DNA of 64,000 nucleotides from Pseudorhodoferax sp. Leaf274 (GTDB lineage Bacteria; Pseudomonadota; Gammaproteobacteria; Burkholderiales; Burkholderiaceae_C), in assembly GCF_001422445.1 (NCBI RefSeq), contig NZ_LMNA01000001.1, forward strand, positions 162,931 through 226,930. Reading direction: 5' to 3'. The notes beneath the pieces were generated by a model, which did no database searches, was not told where the DNA came from, and saw only the letters and a list, made by a program, of their open reading frames with translations. Shown one piece after another: positions 29,595 through 39,449 of the stretch. How positions within the stretch are numbered: the stretch's first letter is position 1; each line of letters starts with the position of its first letter. The translations under genes and the position numbers were made by a program.

Positions 29595-29634
29595 TTTAGT
29601 TTGGTTTTAAATAATTCAAGTGTCAAGCATTTGG
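29595..29634 (-). promoter_or_regulatory. Promoter/operator copy A of the CoA-dependent aromatic regulon
   Basis: On the minus strand TTGACA (29626-29621), a 17-base spacer and CAAACT (29603-29598) give a start near 29590, 50 bases before the monooxygenase/reductase ATG. The 40-base block is 34/40 identical without gaps to 32375-32414 upstream of the CoA ligase. The AT-rich spacer contains TTGAATTATTTAA, a probable MarR half-site pair. Confidence 0.7.
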
Positions 29635-29640
29635 ACCTGC

Positions 29641-29959
29641 CATGGCGCAGGGATGGCGCGCGATCTCCGCCGCCGTGAGGGCTGCGCGAGCGTGAACTCC
29701 GGCGCCTCGGGCAGGCCCCACGCCGCCGCGCGCTCCAGCACCAGGCAGCGCAGCACCTGCACGAGGACCATGGTGCAGTCGCTGCTGCACGCCATGCGGC
29801 TCAAGACCTGGGGCTGCGGCACGCTGAGCATGCTCTGCGTAGGACATGGTCGCGCATCGCGGGCGATGGGGCCGACCCGCTGATCCACCATGGTGCAACA
29901 AGCGTATCTGCCATGCCGCCGCGCATATTCGCTGCGGCCATCGCAACAGGAGCATCTCC
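29641..29959. other. Intergenic region with no supported gene
   Basis: About 320 bases between the aromatic operon promoter and the fasciclin gene. On the minus strand a frame ending LTAAEIARHPCAMAGPNA near 29623 looks somewhat protein-like, and may be debris of a lost gene, but no family could be recognised. The fasciclin ribosome-binding site AGGAG is at the right end. Confidence 0.3.
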
Positions 29960-30514
29960 ATGCAACGCTTTTCCAAACTCGCCTCGTTCGCTCTCGCCAC
30001 CATCCTGTCGGTCAGTGCCGTCACTGCCGTGGCCCAGGTGACGGTCGGCGGCGCGCCGATGCTGCCGACGAAGGACATCATCGACAACGCCGTCAACTCC
30101 AAGGACCACACCACGCTGGTCGCTGCCGTCAAGGCGGCGGGCCTCGTGGAGACCTTGAAGGGACCCGGTCCGTTCACCGTCTTTGCGCCGACGAACGCCG
30201 CGTTCGCCGCCCTGCCTGCCGGCACGGTCGACACGCTGCTCAAGCCGGAGAACAAGAGCACCTTGGCCGGCATCCTGACCTACCACGTCGTGCCAGGCAA
30301 GGTGGACGCCAAGGCCCTGATGAAGATGATCGAAGACGGCAAGGGTTCCGCTTCGCTCAAGACCGTGTCGGGCGGCGTCCTGACGGCCAAGTCCAGTGGC
30401 GGCAAGGTCATGGTCACCGACGAGAAGGGTGGCACGGCGACCGTGACCATCGCAGACGTCATGCAGTCCAATGGCGTGATCCACGTGGTCGACAAGGTGC
30501 TGCTGCCCAAGTGA
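29960..30514 (+). CDS. Secreted fasciclin (FAS1)-domain protein
   Basis: A 184-residue exported protein with a Sec signal peptide ([26 protein letters not shown]) and one FAS1 domain: [20 protein letters not shown], the H1 motif [29 protein letters not shown] and the H2 motif [13 protein letters not shown]. Such domains mediate adhesion or surface interactions. AGGAG supports the start. It lies on the opposite strand between the ligase and monooxygenase genes, over the spot where a thioesterase gene has been destroyed, which suggests a later arrival. Confidence 0.9.
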   Translation: MQRFSKLASFALATILSVSAVTAVAQVTVGGAPMLPTKDIIDNAVNSKDHTTLVAAVKAAGLVETLKGPGPFTVFAPTNAAFAALPAGTVDTLLKPENKSTLAGILTYHVVPGKVDAKALMKMIEDGKGSASLKTVSGGVLTAKSSGGKVMVTDEKGGTATVTIADVMQSNGVIHVVDKVLLPK

Positions 30515-30516
30515 TT

Positions 30517-30651
30517 GCGCCGAACGCCGCCCGCACGTCGGCCGGCATCCCGATGGCGCGGTGCGTGTTTAGGTCGGTGAAGACCAGCACCTGGCGCTAG
30601 GCCACGTGCTGTTCGTCGGCCAGGCTGGCGTGAAGGTCCAGCGCCAGCCGT
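30517..30651 (-). pseudogene. Remnant of an acyl-CoA thioesterase gene (C-terminal end)
   Basis: Minus-strand translation gives a recognisable hotdog-thioesterase-like C-terminus: PRLALDLHASLADEQHVA, an in-frame TAG, then RQVLVFTDLNTHRAIGMPA. A TGA lies just upstream in the same frame, and the N-terminal part is absent. It follows the CoA ligase stop codon, exactly where a thioesterase gene would stand in an operon of this type. Identification is by eye and moderate. Confidence 0.5.
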
Positions 30652-30696
30652 GGTCACTGCCGGACATGGAGGGCCCTCGCACCGCCGAGGGCCGGT

Positions 30697-32307
30697 TCAC
30701 CGCGCGTGCAGCTTGAAGCGCTGCAGCTTGCCGGTGGACGTGCGGGGCAGCTGCTCGAGGAACACGATGCTGCGCGGGTACTTGTAGGGCGCCACCGTGC
30801 GTTTGACGAAGTCCTGCAGCGTGCGGACCATGGCCGCGTCGCCCACGCAGCCGGGGCGCAGCACCACGAAGGCCTTGACGATCTGGCCGCGCTCGGCATC
30901 GGCCTGGCCGACCACGCCGCATTCGGCCACGTCGGGGTGCGCCAGCAGCGCGTCCTCGACCTCCGGCGCGGCGATGTTGTAGCCGGCCGAGACGATCATG
31001 TCGTCGGTGCGCGCCTGGTAGTGGAAGTAGCCGTCCGCATCCATCAGGTACGCGTCGCCGGTGATGTTCCAGCCGTCGCGCACATAGGCCTGCTGGCGCG
31101 CGTCGGCCAGGTAGCGGCAGCCCGTCGGCCCCTGCACGGCCAGCTTGCCGACGGTGCCGGGCGGCAGTTCGCGGCCCTCCTCGTCCACCACCTTGGCGCG
31201 GTAGCCGGGCACCGGCTTGCCGGTGGCGCCGGGCCGGGCCGTGGCCTCGTCGTGCGAGATGAAGATGTGCAGCATCTCGGTGGCGCCGATGCCGTCGATC
31301 AGCTCGATGCCGGTGGCCTGCTTCCACAACGCGCGTGCCGAGGCGGGCAGCGCCTCGCCCGCCGACACGCACTTGCGCAACGGGGTGCGGCGCAACAGCT
31401 CGCCGCTGGCTGCCATCTGGCGGTACGAGGTGGGCGCGGTGAAGCACACGGTGGCGCCGTAGTCCTGGATGCCCTGCAGCAGTTGCTGCGGCCCGGCCTT
31501 CTCCAGCAGCACGGTGGACGCGCCGACCGCCATCGGGAACAGCACCAGCCCGCCGAGCCCGAACGTGAACGCCAGCGGAGGACTGCCGATGAACACGTCG
31601 TCGGCGTTCGCGCGCAGCAGGTGCGGCGGCCAGCAGGCACAGATGGCCATCACGTCGCGGTGGTAGTGCATGGTGGCCTTGGGCACGCCGGTGGTGCCCG
31701 AGGTGAAGCCGAAGATGCAGCAATCGTCCGACGCCGTGGCCACGTTCTCGAACACCGGCGAGGCCCGGGCCATGGCGGCTTCGAGCCCCTGCGGCCCGTC
31801 GTCGTGGAAGTAGCGCACCTGGCCCAGCCCCGGGGCCTCCTGCACCGTCAGGCGCAGCTCCTCGGCCAGCGCGGCGTCGCACAGGGCATGGGTGACCTGC
31901 CCGACCCGGACGATGGCGCCCAGCTCCTTGGCGCGCAGCAGCGGCATGGTGGCCACCGCGATGCCGCCGGCCTTGGCGACAGCGAACCAGCAGGCCACCA
32001 GCATGGGATTGTTGGGCGCGCGCAGCAGCACGCGGTTGCCGGGCACCAGCCCCATGCTTTGCACGAGCACGTTGGCGATGCGGTTGGCGGCAGCCTGCAG
32101 CTCGGCGTAGGTCCAGCACAGGCCCGGCGCGCGGACCGCCACCCGCTGCCCGCGGCCTTCGGCAACGTGGCGGTCGAGCAGCTCGCTGGCGCAGTTCAGG
32201 CGCGCGGGGAACTGCAGCGCGGGCAGGTCGAACAGGTAGTCGGGCTGCTGCCCGGCCGGCGGCAGATGGTCGCGGGCAAACGTGTCGACGTGGGCACTCG
32301 GGTGCAT
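30697..32307 (-). CDS. Benzoate-CoA ligase-family enzyme (2-aminobenzoate/salicylate-CoA ligase)
   Basis: ANL-superfamily acyl-CoA synthetase of 536 residues that should activate the aromatic acid with ATP and CoA. Motifs: FGFTSGTTGVPKATMHYH (A3), DGIGATEMLHIF (A5), YLMDADGYFHYQARTDDMI (A7-A8) and the C-terminal lysine in RTSTGKLQRFKL (A10). The ATG at MHPSAHVD is preferred, with GGAAGGA upstream, rather than an in-frame ATG 57 bases earlier. Its promoter matches that of the monooxygenase/reductase operon, so the two units form one regulon. Confidence 0.87.
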   Translation of the reverse strand: MHPSAHVDTFARDHLPPAGQQPDYLFDLPALQFPARLNCASELLDRHVAEGRGQRVAVRAPGLCWTYAELQAAANRIANVLVQSMGLVPGNRVLLRAPNNPMLVACWFAVAKAGGIAVATMPLLRAKELGAIVRVGQVTHALCDAALAEELRLTVQEAPGLGQVRYFHDDGPQGLEAAMARASPVFENVATASDDCCIFGFTSGTTGVPKATMHYHRDVMAICACWPPHLLRANADDVFIGSPPLAFTFGLGGLVLFPMAVGASTVLLEKAGPQQLLQGIQDYGATVCFTAPTSYRQMAASGELLRRTPLRKCVSAGEALPASARALWKQATGIELIDGIGATEMLHIFISHDEATARPGATGKPVPGYRAKVVDEEGRELPPGTVGKLAVQGPTGCRYLADARQQAYVRDGWNITGDAYLMDADGYFHYQARTDDMIVSAGYNIAAPEVEDALLAHPDVAECGVVGQADAERGQIVKAFVVLRPGCVGDAAMVRTLQDFVKRTVAPYKYPRSIVFLEQLPRTSTGKLQRFKLHAR

Positions 32308-32374
32308 CTCGGCTTCCTTCCGGTCTGGGGCGCACGGCACCCAGGCCATGGCGGTCCATCGCAATCACTTGCGT

Positions 32375-32414
32375 TTTAGTTTGAGTTTGAATATTTCATT
32401 TGTCAAGCATTTGG
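32375..32414 (-). promoter_or_regulatory. Promoter/operator copy B of the CoA-dependent aromatic regulon
   Basis: On the minus strand TTGACA (32406-32401), a 17-base spacer and CAAACT (32383-32378) give a start near 32370, about 63 bases before the ligase ATG. The block matches copy A at 34 of 40 positions, including identical -35 and -10 hexamers. The spacer contains TGAAATATTCA, a palindromic candidate operator for the MarR protein. Confidence 0.7.
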
Positions 32415-32542
32415 CTTGGCAGGCCGCCCTGGTTTTCCCTGGCCACCGGCACCGGCGCGCGCCAGGCGCCCGGCCCCGCCACGGCGCTGCACGGGTTCTG
32501 CGGCACACTGGCACGCTGGCCCCACCCACGGAGACAACCGCC

Positions 32543-33883
32543 ATGAGCCTGCACCGCCAGTTGCAACAGCGCGCCCTCGAGGACCGCCCCATCCGCGTCG
32601 GCCTGATCGGCGCCGGCAAGTTCGGCTCGATGTACCTGGCCCAGGTCCCGCGCACGCCGGGCGTGCACCTGGTGGCCATCGCCGACCTGTCGCCCGCCGC
32701 GGCACGCGCCAACCTGGCGCGCGTGGGCTGGGACGCCGGACGCAGCGCCGCGCGCTCGATGGACGAAGCATGGCAGGCGGGCACGACCTGGATCACCGAG
32801 GACTGGCAGGCCGTCACGCGGCATCCGGGCATCGACGTGGTGGTCGAGTGCACCGGCCACCCGGTGGCGGCCGTGGCGCACTGCCTGGACGCCTTCGCCC
32901 ACGGCAAGCACCTGGTCAACGTGACGGTGGAGGCCGACGCGTTCTGCGGCCCGCTGCTGGCGCGCCGCGCACAGGAGGCGGGCGTGGTCTATTCGCTCGC
33001 CTTCGGCGACCAGCCCGCGCTGATCTGCGACCTGGTGGACTGGGCGCGCAGCTGCGGCTTCCCTGTGGTGGCGGCCGGGCGCGGGCACAAGTGGCTGCCG
33101 CACTTCAGCGCGTCCACGCCCGAGACGGTCTGGGGCCACTACGGCCTGACGCCCGAGCAGGCGCAGCGCGGCGGCCTCAACCCCAAGATGTTCAACAGCT
33201 TCCTGGACGGCTCCAAGCCCTCCATCGAGAGCGCGGCCGTGGCCAATGCCACCGGCCTGGCGGTGCCCTCCGACGGCCTGCTCTACCCGCCCGCCGCCGT
33301 GGACCAGATCCCCAACGTCACGCGCCCGCGCAGCGAGGGCGGCGTACTGGAGAAGAAGGGCATGGTCGAGGTGGTCTCGTCGCTGCAGCCCGACGGCACG
33401 CCGATCCCCTACGACATCCGCATGGGCGTGTGGGTCACGGTCGAGGGCGAGACCGGGTACATCCGCAACTGCTTCGAGGAATACAACGCGCAGACCGACG
33501 ACTCCGGCCGCTACTTCACGCTGTACAAGCGCTGGCACCTGATCGGGCTGGAGGTGGGCATGTCGGTGGCCAGCGTGGCGCTGCGCCGCGAGCCCACGGG
33601 CGCGGCCGTGGCGTGGAATGCCGACGTGGTGGCCACCGCCAAGCGCGACCTCGCCGTGGGGGAGACGCTGGACGGCGAAGGCGGCTACACCGTCTGGGGC
33701 AAGCTGCTGCCGGTGGCCCGTTCACTGGGCATGGGCGGCCTGCCGCTGGGGCTGGCGCACGATGTGAAGCTGGTGCGCCCCGTCAAAACAGGCCAGAGCC
33801 TCAGCTGGGACGACGTGGTGCTGGACCAGAGCACGCCCGCGTTCAAGCTGCGGCGCGAGCTGGAAACCGTGTTCGCGCGCTGA
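32543..33883 (+). CDS. Homoserine-dehydrogenase-like NAD-binding protein with C-terminal SAF domain
   Basis: A 446-residue protein. The N-terminal Rossmann domain has IRVGLIGAGKFGSMYLAQV and VVVECTGHPVAAVAHC; the middle resembles a substrate domain (GLNPKMFNSFLDGSKPSIESAAVANATG). The C-terminal 90 residues (KRDLAVGETLDGEGGYTVWG, ARSLGMGGLPLGLAHD) look like an SAF domain, which is why relatives are sometimes mislabelled FlgA. The reaction is unknown. It runs into hpd tail to tail with no gap; upstream it is divergent from the CoA ligase. Confidence 0.7.
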   Translation: MSLHRQLQQRALEDRPIRVGLIGAGKFGSMYLAQVPRTPGVHLVAIADLSPAAARANLARVGWDAGRSAARSMDEAWQAGTTWITEDWQAVTRHPGIDVVVECTGHPVAAVAHCLDAFAHGKHLVNVTVEADAFCGPLLARRAQEAGVVYSLAFGDQPALICDLVDWARSCGFPVVAAGRGHKWLPHFSASTPETVWGHYGLTPEQAQRGGLNPKMFNSFLDGSKPSIESAAVANATGLAVPSDGLLYPPAAVDQIPNVTRPRSEGGVLEKKGMVEVVSSLQPDGTPIPYDIRMGVWVTVEGETGYIRNCFEEYNAQTDDSGRYFTLYKRWHLIGLEVGMSVASVALRREPTGAAVAWNADVVATAKRDLAVGETLDGEGGYTVWGKLLPVARSLGMGGLPLGLAHDVKLVRPVKTGQSLSWDDVVLDQSTPAFKLRRELETVFAR

Positions 33884-34969
33884 TCAGCCTTCGACTTCGA
33901 GCACGCCGCGGTTGATCTGGTCGCGCTCGAGCGACTCGAACAGCGCCTTGAAGTTGCCCTCGCCGAAGCCCTCGCGGTAGTCGCCCTTGCGCTGGATGAA
34001 CTCGAAGAACACCGGGCCCAGCAGCGGCTCGGAGAAGATCTGCAGCAAGAGGCGCGGCCGGCCGCCTTCGGTGGTGCCGTCCAGCAGGATGCCGCGCGAC
34101 TGCAGCTCGCCGACCGGTTCGCCGTGGCCGGGCAGGCGCGTCTGCAGGTTCTGGTAGTAGACGTCGTTGGGCGCGCTCAGCACCGGGATGCCGGCCATCT
34201 GCAGGCGGTCGATGGCGTCCAGCAGGTTGTCGGTCAACAGCGCGATGTGCTGGATGCCCTCGCCGTTGAACTGCATCAGGAACTCCTCGATCTGGCCGCC
34301 GCCCTTCTTCGCCTCCTCGTTGAGCGGGATGCGGATCAGGCCATCGGGTGCCGTCATGGCCTTGGAGGTCAGCCCCGTGTACTCGCCCTTGATGTCGAAG
34401 TAGCGGATCTCCTGGAAGTTGAACAGCTTGTTGTAGAAGTCGGCCCAGTGCGCCATGCGGCCGCGGTACACGTTGTGCGTGAGGTGGTCCACCACCTGGA
34501 AGCCGTGGCCCTGGGGGCGGCGGTCCACACCCGGCAGGAACTCGAAGTCGATGTCGTAGATGCTCTTGCCGTCCTCGAAGCGGTCGATCAGGTACAGAGG
34601 CGCGCCGCCGATGCCCTTGATGGCCGGCAGGCGCAGCTCCATGGGGCCGGTGCCGATCTCGATGGGCTGGGCGCCCAGCTCCAGCGCGCGCTTGTAGGCC
34701 ACGTGCGAGTCGCGCACGCGGAACGCCAGCCCGCAGGCCGAGGGGCCGTGCTCGGCGGCGAAGTAGCCGGCCTCGCTGCGCGGCTCGTTGTTGACGATGA
34801 AGTTGATCTCGTTCTGCCGGTACAGCAGCACGTTCTTGGAGCGGTGCCGCGCCACCAGCGTGAAGCCCATCTTCTCGAACAGCGGCTCCAGCAGGCCCGG
34901 CGTGGGCGAGGCGAATTCCACGAACTCGAAGCCGCACAGGCCCATGGGGTTGTCGAACAGGTCAGCCAT
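33884..34969 (-). CDS. hpd: 4-Hydroxyphenylpyruvate dioxygenase
   Basis: Ferrous iron VOC-fold dioxygenase converting 4-hydroxyphenylpyruvate to homogentisate in tyrosine breakdown. Length of 361 residues is typical. The three iron ligands are visible: H in [12 protein letters not shown] in [11 protein letters not shown] and E in [12 protein letters not shown]. No homogentisate dioxygenase is in the window, so this gene stands apart from the rest of its pathway. Stop codon abuts that of the upstream plus-strand gene. Confidence 0.95.
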   Translation of the reverse strand: MADLFDNPMGLCGFEFVEFASPTPGLLEPLFEKMGFTLVARHRSKNVLLYRQNEINFIVNNEPRSEAGYFAAEHGPSACGLAFRVRDSHVAYKRALELGAQPIEIGTGPMELRLPAIKGIGGAPLYLIDRFEDGKSIYDIDFEFLPGVDRRPQGHGFQVVDHLTHNVYRGRMAHWADFYNKLFNFQEIRYFDIKGEYTGLTSKAMTAPDGLIRIPLNEEAKKGGGQIEEFLMQFNGEGIQHIALLTDNLLDAIDRLQMAGIPVLSAPNDVYYQNLQTRLPGHGEPVGELQSRGILLDGTTEGGRPRLLLQIFSEPLLGPVFFEFIQRKGDYREGFGEGNFKALFESLERDQINRGVLEVEG

Positions 34970-35094
34970 GTCTTTTCTCCGTTGAAGTGGGATTGGGCTC
35001 CAGAAACCTCGATGCTAGGCAAATCCCGTGCACGATTCATGCGTTCTTCAACCATCGCACGCCGCCGACTGCAGGATTCGCGCGGCGCCGGCGT

Positions 35095-35802
35095 TCAGAC
35101 CAGCCCGCTGACTGGCAACGCCGCACCGTGCACGGCGCGCGCGGCGTCCGAGGCCAGGAACAGCATCACGTCGGCCAGCGCATCGGGGTGCACCCATTGC
35201 GTGGCGTCCGCATCGGGCATGGCGGCGCGGTTGTCCGGCGTGTCGATGGTGGAAGGCAGCACGCAGTTGACGTTCACCCCTTGCCCTTTGAGTTCGGCCG
35301 ACATCGCTTCGGTGAGCCGGATCAGCGCGCTCTTGGAGGCGGCATAGGCGCCCATCTGCGCGCCGCCCCGCAGCGCGGCGCCCGCACCCACGGTCACGAT
35401 GCGGCCGCCGCCGTGGGCCAGCAGGTGTGGCACGAGCACCGCCGCCACGTTCACGAAGCTGCGCGCGTTCAGGTCCATCAGGAAGTCCCAGCTGTGCGCC
35501 GTGGTCTCGTGCACGGCTTCGCCCATGCGGAACCCGCCGGCGATGTGCAGCAGCGTGTCGACGCGGCCCAGGCGCTCGATCTGCGGCGCCAGTGCGGCGG
35601 CCAGCTGCGCGCGGTCCAGCAGGTCGGCCGCGACCTGCACCTGGGCCTCGTCCGCCGCACCGCCGTAGGCGCGCTGCAGCGCGCCGGCATCGCGGTCGAG
35701 CAGCAGCAGGCGCGCGCCCTGGGCACGCGCGCGCGCCGCGGTGGCGCGGCCCAGGTGGCCGGCGGCGCCGGTGATGAGGATGGTGCGGGGGGTGGTCGCC
35801 AT
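35095..35802 (-). CDS. SDR-family oxidoreductase
   Basis: Short-chain dehydrogenase of 235 residues, shorter than average. The cofactor motif is [11 protein letters not shown] near residue 12. IAGG replaces NNAG, and the catalytic YAASK is present. Start MATTPRT is chosen because AGGAG lies eight bases upstream; an earlier in-frame ATG adds a histidine-rich tail. It is divergent from the DAHP synthase gene. Substrate is unknown. Confidence 0.85.
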   Translation of the reverse strand: MATTPRTILITGAAGHLGRATAARARAQGARLLLLDRDAGALQRAYGGAADEAQVQVAADLLDRAQLAAALAPQIERLGRVDTLLHIAGGFRMGEAVHETTAHSWDFLMDLNARSFVNVAAVLVPHLLAHGGGRIVTVGAGAALRGGAQMGAYAASKSALIRLTEAMSAELKGQGVNVNCVLPSTIDTPDNRAAMPDADATQWVHPDALADVMLFLASDAARAVHGAALPVSGLV

Positions 35803-35921
35803 GGCGGTGCTCCTGGTGTGCGTGTGGTGGCTTGCGGTGTGGGGGCGCGGCACGTGCAGCGCAAGGCCCCAGTGTCGCTCGGCCCCGCGCCGGGCCCGGC
35901 AAAGCGCATAAGCTTGGCGCC

Positions 35922-37286
35922 ATGCAAGACCTCGGCAACTGGACCCCCTCTTCCTGGCGCGCGCGCCCGGCCCTGCAACTGCCCGCCTACGCCGACGAGG
36001 CCGCGCTGCGCGCCGCCGAACAGCGCCTGGCCACGTTGCCGGCGCTGATCTTCCCCGGCGAGATCGCGCAGCTGCGCGAACGCCTGGGTGCCGTGGCGCG
36101 CGGCGAGGCCTTCCTGCTGCAAGGGGGCGACTGCGCCGAGAGCTTCGACGAGTTCGGCCAGGATGGGGTGGAGTCCACCTTCCGCGTGATCCTGCAGATG
36201 GCGGTGGTGCTGACGTATGCGGCCGCCTGCCCGGTGGTCAAGCTCGGCCGCATCGCGGGGCAGTTCGCCAAGCCGCGCTCGTCGGAGAGCGAGACCGTGG
36301 ACGGCGTGACGCTGCCCTCGTACCGCGGCGACATCGTCAACGGCAGCGCCTTCAGCGCCGCCGCCCGCCTGCCCGACCCGGCCCGTCTGCTGACGGCCTA
36401 CGCCCACTCCACCACCACGTTGAACCAGCTGCGTGCGCTGGCCCAGGGCGGCTTCGCCGACCTGCACGAGGTGCACCGCTGGACCGCCGACTTCGTGCGC
36501 ACCAGCCCGCAGGGCACGCGCTTCGCCGAGCTGGCCGACCGCATCACCGAATCGCTGGCCTTCATGGAGGCCTGCGGCTTCGACGCGGCACGCGCACCGC
36601 AGCTGCATGCGGTGGAGTTCTACACCTCGCACGAGGCACTGCACCTGCACTACGAGCAGGCGCTCACGCGGCACGACATGCGCAGCGGCCGCTGGTATGG
36701 CGGCTCGGCCCACATGCTGTGGCTGGGCGAGCGCACGCGCCAGCTCGACGGTGCGCACATCGAGTACCTGCGCGGCGTGGACAACCCGGTCGGCGTGAAG
36801 CTCGGCCCCAACGCGGCGGCCGACGACGTGCTGCGCCTGCTCGACCGGCTGGACCCGGACCGGCAGGTCGGCCGCACGGTGCTGATCAGCCGCATGGGCA
36901 GCGACAAGGTGGCCGAGCGGCTGCCGCCGCTGCTGCGCGCGGTGCGCCGCACCGGCCGCACGCCGGTGTGGTGCTGCGATCCGATGCACGGCAACACCGT
37001 CACCGCGTCCAACGGCTACAAGACGCGCGACTTCGAACGCATCCTCGCGGAGCTGCGCGGCTTCTTCGCCGCGCACGCGCAGGAAGGCACCTACGCCGGT
37101 GGCCTGCACTTCGAGATGACCGGGCAGGACGTGACCGAGTGCCGCGGCGGCGCCCAGGCGCTCAGCGACGCGGGCCTGGCCAGCCGCTACCGCAGCGCCT
37201 GCGATCCGCGGCTCAACGGCTCGCAAAGCCTGGAGCTGGCGTTCCAGGTCGCCGACGTGCTGAAGGCCGCGCGCGCCGGGCGCTGA
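35922..37286 (+). CDS. Class II 3-deoxy-7-phosphoheptulonate (DAHP) synthase
   Basis: First enzyme of the shikimate pathway, condensing erythrose-4-phosphate and phosphoenolpyruvate. The plant/Mycobacterium-like class II sequence is clear at 454 residues: [12 protein letters not shown] at the start, [12 protein letters not shown] near residue 66, [14 protein letters not shown], and [10 protein letters not shown] near 350. Most beta-proteobacteria use class I enzymes for housekeeping, so this may be an extra isozyme tied to secondary or regulated aromatic synthesis. Confidence 0.93.
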   Translation: MQDLGNWTPSSWRARPALQLPAYADEAALRAAEQRLATLPALIFPGEIAQLRERLGAVARGEAFLLQGGDCAESFDEFGQDGVESTFRVILQMAVVLTYAAACPVVKLGRIAGQFAKPRSSESETVDGVTLPSYRGDIVNGSAFSAAARLPDPARLLTAYAHSTTTLNQLRALAQGGFADLHEVHRWTADFVRTSPQGTRFAELADRITESLAFMEACGFDAARAPQLHAVEFYTSHEALHLHYEQALTRHDMRSGRWYGGSAHMLWLGERTRQLDGAHIEYLRGVDNPVGVKLGPNAAADDVLRLLDRLDPDRQVGRTVLISRMGSDKVAERLPPLLRAVRRTGRTPVWCCDPMHGNTVTASNGYKTRDFERILAELRGFFAAHAQEGTYAGGLHFEMTGQDVTECRGGAQALSDAGLASRYRSACDPRLNGSQSLELAFQVADVLKAARAGR

Positions 37287-37295
37287 CGACGCGGT

Positions 37296-38261
37296 TCAGT
37301 CCAGCACCACGTTGGCCTTCCTGGCCAGCGCCGCGTAGCGCGCGGCCTCGCTGCGGAAGAACTTCGCGGCGTCCTCGGGCGAGGTCGGCCGGATCACGTT
37401 GCCCTGCCTGGCCATGGCCTCGACCACCTCGGGGCTGGCGAAACCCTTGACGAAGGCATCGTGCACGCGCTTGACCTCGGCCGCCGGCAGCTTGGCCGGG
37501 CCGATGAGGGCGAACCAGCCTTCGACGTCGTAGTCCGGCAGGCCCTGCTCGGCGATGGTGGGGATCTCCGGCGCGGCCGGCGAGCGCTGGGCGCTGCACA
37601 GGCCGATGGCCTTGACCGCGCCGCTGCGGATGTGCGCCACGATGGCCGGCAGCGCCACCACGCCGAACTGCACCTGGCCGCCCAGCAGGTCGTTGACCAT
37701 GGGGCCGGTGCCCTTGTAAGGGATGTGGCGCGCGTTCACGCCGGCCTGCTCCAGGAACATCGCGCCGGCCAGGTGGATCACGGTGCCGTTGCCGGACGAG
37801 GCGTAGTTGTAGTCTTCCGGCCTGGCCTTGAGCAGCGCCACCAGTTCCTTCACGTTGCCGGCCGGCACCGACTTGCCGGCCACCAGCACGAAGGGCGTGG
37901 CGCCGATCACGCTGATGGGCGTGAAGTCCGCGAGCGCGTCGAACGGCATCTTCTTGTAGACGGCCGGGTTGATCACGTGGTTGTTGGAGACCAGGCCCAG
38001 CGTCAGCCCGTCGGGTGCGGCCTTGGCCACGGCCGATGCACCGGTGATGCCGCCGGCGCCCGGCAGGTTCTCGACCACCAGCGGTGCGCCGAGCGCCTTG
38101 CCCACGGCGACGGAGGCCGCGCGCGCGATCACGTCCACGCCCGAGCCGGCGCTGATCGGCAGGACCAGCCGCACTGGCTTGTCGTTCTGGGCGAAGGCCG
38201 GCAGGGCCAGGGTGGCGCAGGCCGCCAGCAGGCTGCGGCGGCTCAGGTTCGGTGTGTGCAT
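37296..38261 (-). CDS. Bug/TctC-family periplasmic solute-binding protein
   Basis: Binding protein of 321 residues with an export signal MHTPNLSRRSLLAACATLALPAFAQ; the SRRSLLAA segment could allow Tat export. The mature domain has NDKPVRLVLPISAGSGVD, NLPGAGG and APDGLTLG. It is the last gene of a unit with a CaiB-type CoA-transferase and an HMG-CoA-lyase-like enzyme, suggesting it captures the carboxylic acid those enzymes process. Confidence 0.92.
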   Translation of the reverse strand: MHTPNLSRRSLLAACATLALPAFAQNDKPVRLVLPISAGSGVDVIARAASVAVGKALGAPLVVENLPGAGGITGASAVAKAAPDGLTLGLVSNNHVINPAVYKKMPFDALADFTPISVIGATPFVLVAGKSVPAGNVKELVALLKARPEDYNYASSGNGTVIHLAGAMFLEQAGVNARHIPYKGTGPMVNDLLGGQVQFGVVALPAIVAHIRSGAVKAIGLCSAQRSPAAPEIPTIAEQGLPDYDVEGWFALIGPAKLPAAEVKRVHDAFVKGFASPEVVEAMARQGNVIRPTSPEDAAKFFRSEAARYAALARKANVVLD

Positions 38262-38286
38262 CGTCTTGTCTCCGTGGTTGCTTTTT

Positions 38287-39438
38287 TCAGAGGGCCGCCT
38301 GCCGCAGCGCGCCCAGGATCTCGTCGGTGTGCTCGCCCACCTTGGGCAGCGGCATGCGCACGCCGGGCCGGCGCCCGCCCAGGGTCAGCGGCAGCAGCAC
38401 CGCCCCGGTCACGCCGCCGTCGTCGGTGGTCATGGGCACCAGGCCGCCGCTCTGCTGGAGGTGCGGGTCTTCGCAGAGCTGCTCGGGCCGCACGATGGGC
38501 GCGTAGGGAATGCCCGCGGTCTCCAGCCGCGGCGCCAATTCCTCCACCCGGTGGTGCACGAGGATCTCGCCCAGCATGGCCAGCAGCTGCGGGCGCACCG
38601 CCACGCGCGAGGCGTTGTCGCCGAAGCCCGGGTGCTGCAGCAGGTCCTCGCGCGCGAGGACCCTGCACAGCGTGGCGAACTGCTTGTCGCTGACGGCGCC
38701 GATGAACAGCTGCTCGCCGTCGGCCAGCGTGAACACGTCGTAGACGCTCCAGGCCGACACGCGCGACGGCATGGGCGGCGGCGGCTCGCCCGTCATCAGG
38801 TACTGCTGCATGTGCTGCGACGAGAGGAACACGCAGTTCTCGAACAGTGCGCTCTGCACCTCCTGGCCCTTGCCCGTGCGCTCGCGCTCGCGCAGCGCGG
38901 CCAGCACGCCGATGGCGCCGAACATGCCGCCCATGATGTCGTTGACCGACGTGCCCGCGCGCAGCGGCCGGCCCACCGGCCCGGTCATGTACGACAGGCC
39001 GCCCATCATCTGCACCACCTCGTCCAGCGCCAGCCGGTTCTCGTAGGGGCCCGGCAGGAAGCCCTTGTGCGTGACATAGATCAGCCGGGGAAAGCGCGCC
39101 GACAGCGTGGCGTGGTCCAGCCCCAGCTTCTCCATGAGGCCGGGGCGGAAATTCTCCAGCACCACGTCGCACTGGCCGGCCAGCTCGGCGGCGGTGGTGC
39201 GCCCCTCCTCGCTCGTGATGTCCAGCACGATGCTCTTCTTGTTGCGGTTGAAGCTGCGGAAGAAGCCGATGCCCAGGCCGGGCAGCCTGCGCGTCTTGTC
39301 GCCGCCGGGCGGCTCGACCTTGATGACCTCGGCCCCGAGGTCCGCGAGGATCATGCCGCAGGTCGGGCCCATGACCATGTGGGTGAATTCGAGCACGCGG
39401 ATGCCGGCCAGGGGCAGCGCTGGCGTTTGTGGTTCCAT
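38287..39438 (-). CDS. CaiB/BaiF family CoA-transferase
   Basis: Class III (family III) CoA-transferase of 383 residues. Recognisable are IRVLEFTHMVMGPTCGMILADLGAEVIKVEPP, RSFNRNKKSIVLD and the catalytic aspartate in ENRLALDEVVQMMGGLSYMTG. The ATG at 39438 has GGAG six bases upstream; another ATG four codons earlier overlaps the lyase stop codon. It probably moves CoA from succinyl-CoA or acetyl-CoA to a dicarboxylic acid. Upstream lies the lyase, downstream a Bug protein. Confidence 0.9.
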   Translation of the reverse strand: MEPQTPALPLAGIRVLEFTHMVMGPTCGMILADLGAEVIKVEPPGGDKTRRLPGLGIGFFRSFNRNKKSIVLDITSEEGRTTAAELAGQCDVVLENFRPGLMEKLGLDHATLSARFPRLIYVTHKGFLPGPYENRLALDEVVQMMGGLSYMTGPVGRPLRAGTSVNDIMGGMFGAIGVLAALRERERTGKGQEVQSALFENCVFLSSQHMQQYLMTGEPPPPMPSRVSAWSVYDVFTLADGEQLFIGAVSDKQFATLCRVLAREDLLQHPGFGDNASRVAVRPQLLAMLGEILVHHRVEELAPRLETAGIPYAPIVRPEQLCEDPHLQQSGGLVPMTTDDGGVTGAVLLPLTLGGRRPGVRMPLPKVGEHTDEILGALRQAAL

Positions 39439-39449
39439 GGGTCGCTCCA

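Noticed and set aside
29623..29891. Minus-strand ORFs between the aromatic promoter and the fasciclin gene
   Set aside because: Two overlapping frames look weakly protein-like but neither has a ribosome-binding site, recognisable family or consistent codon use.
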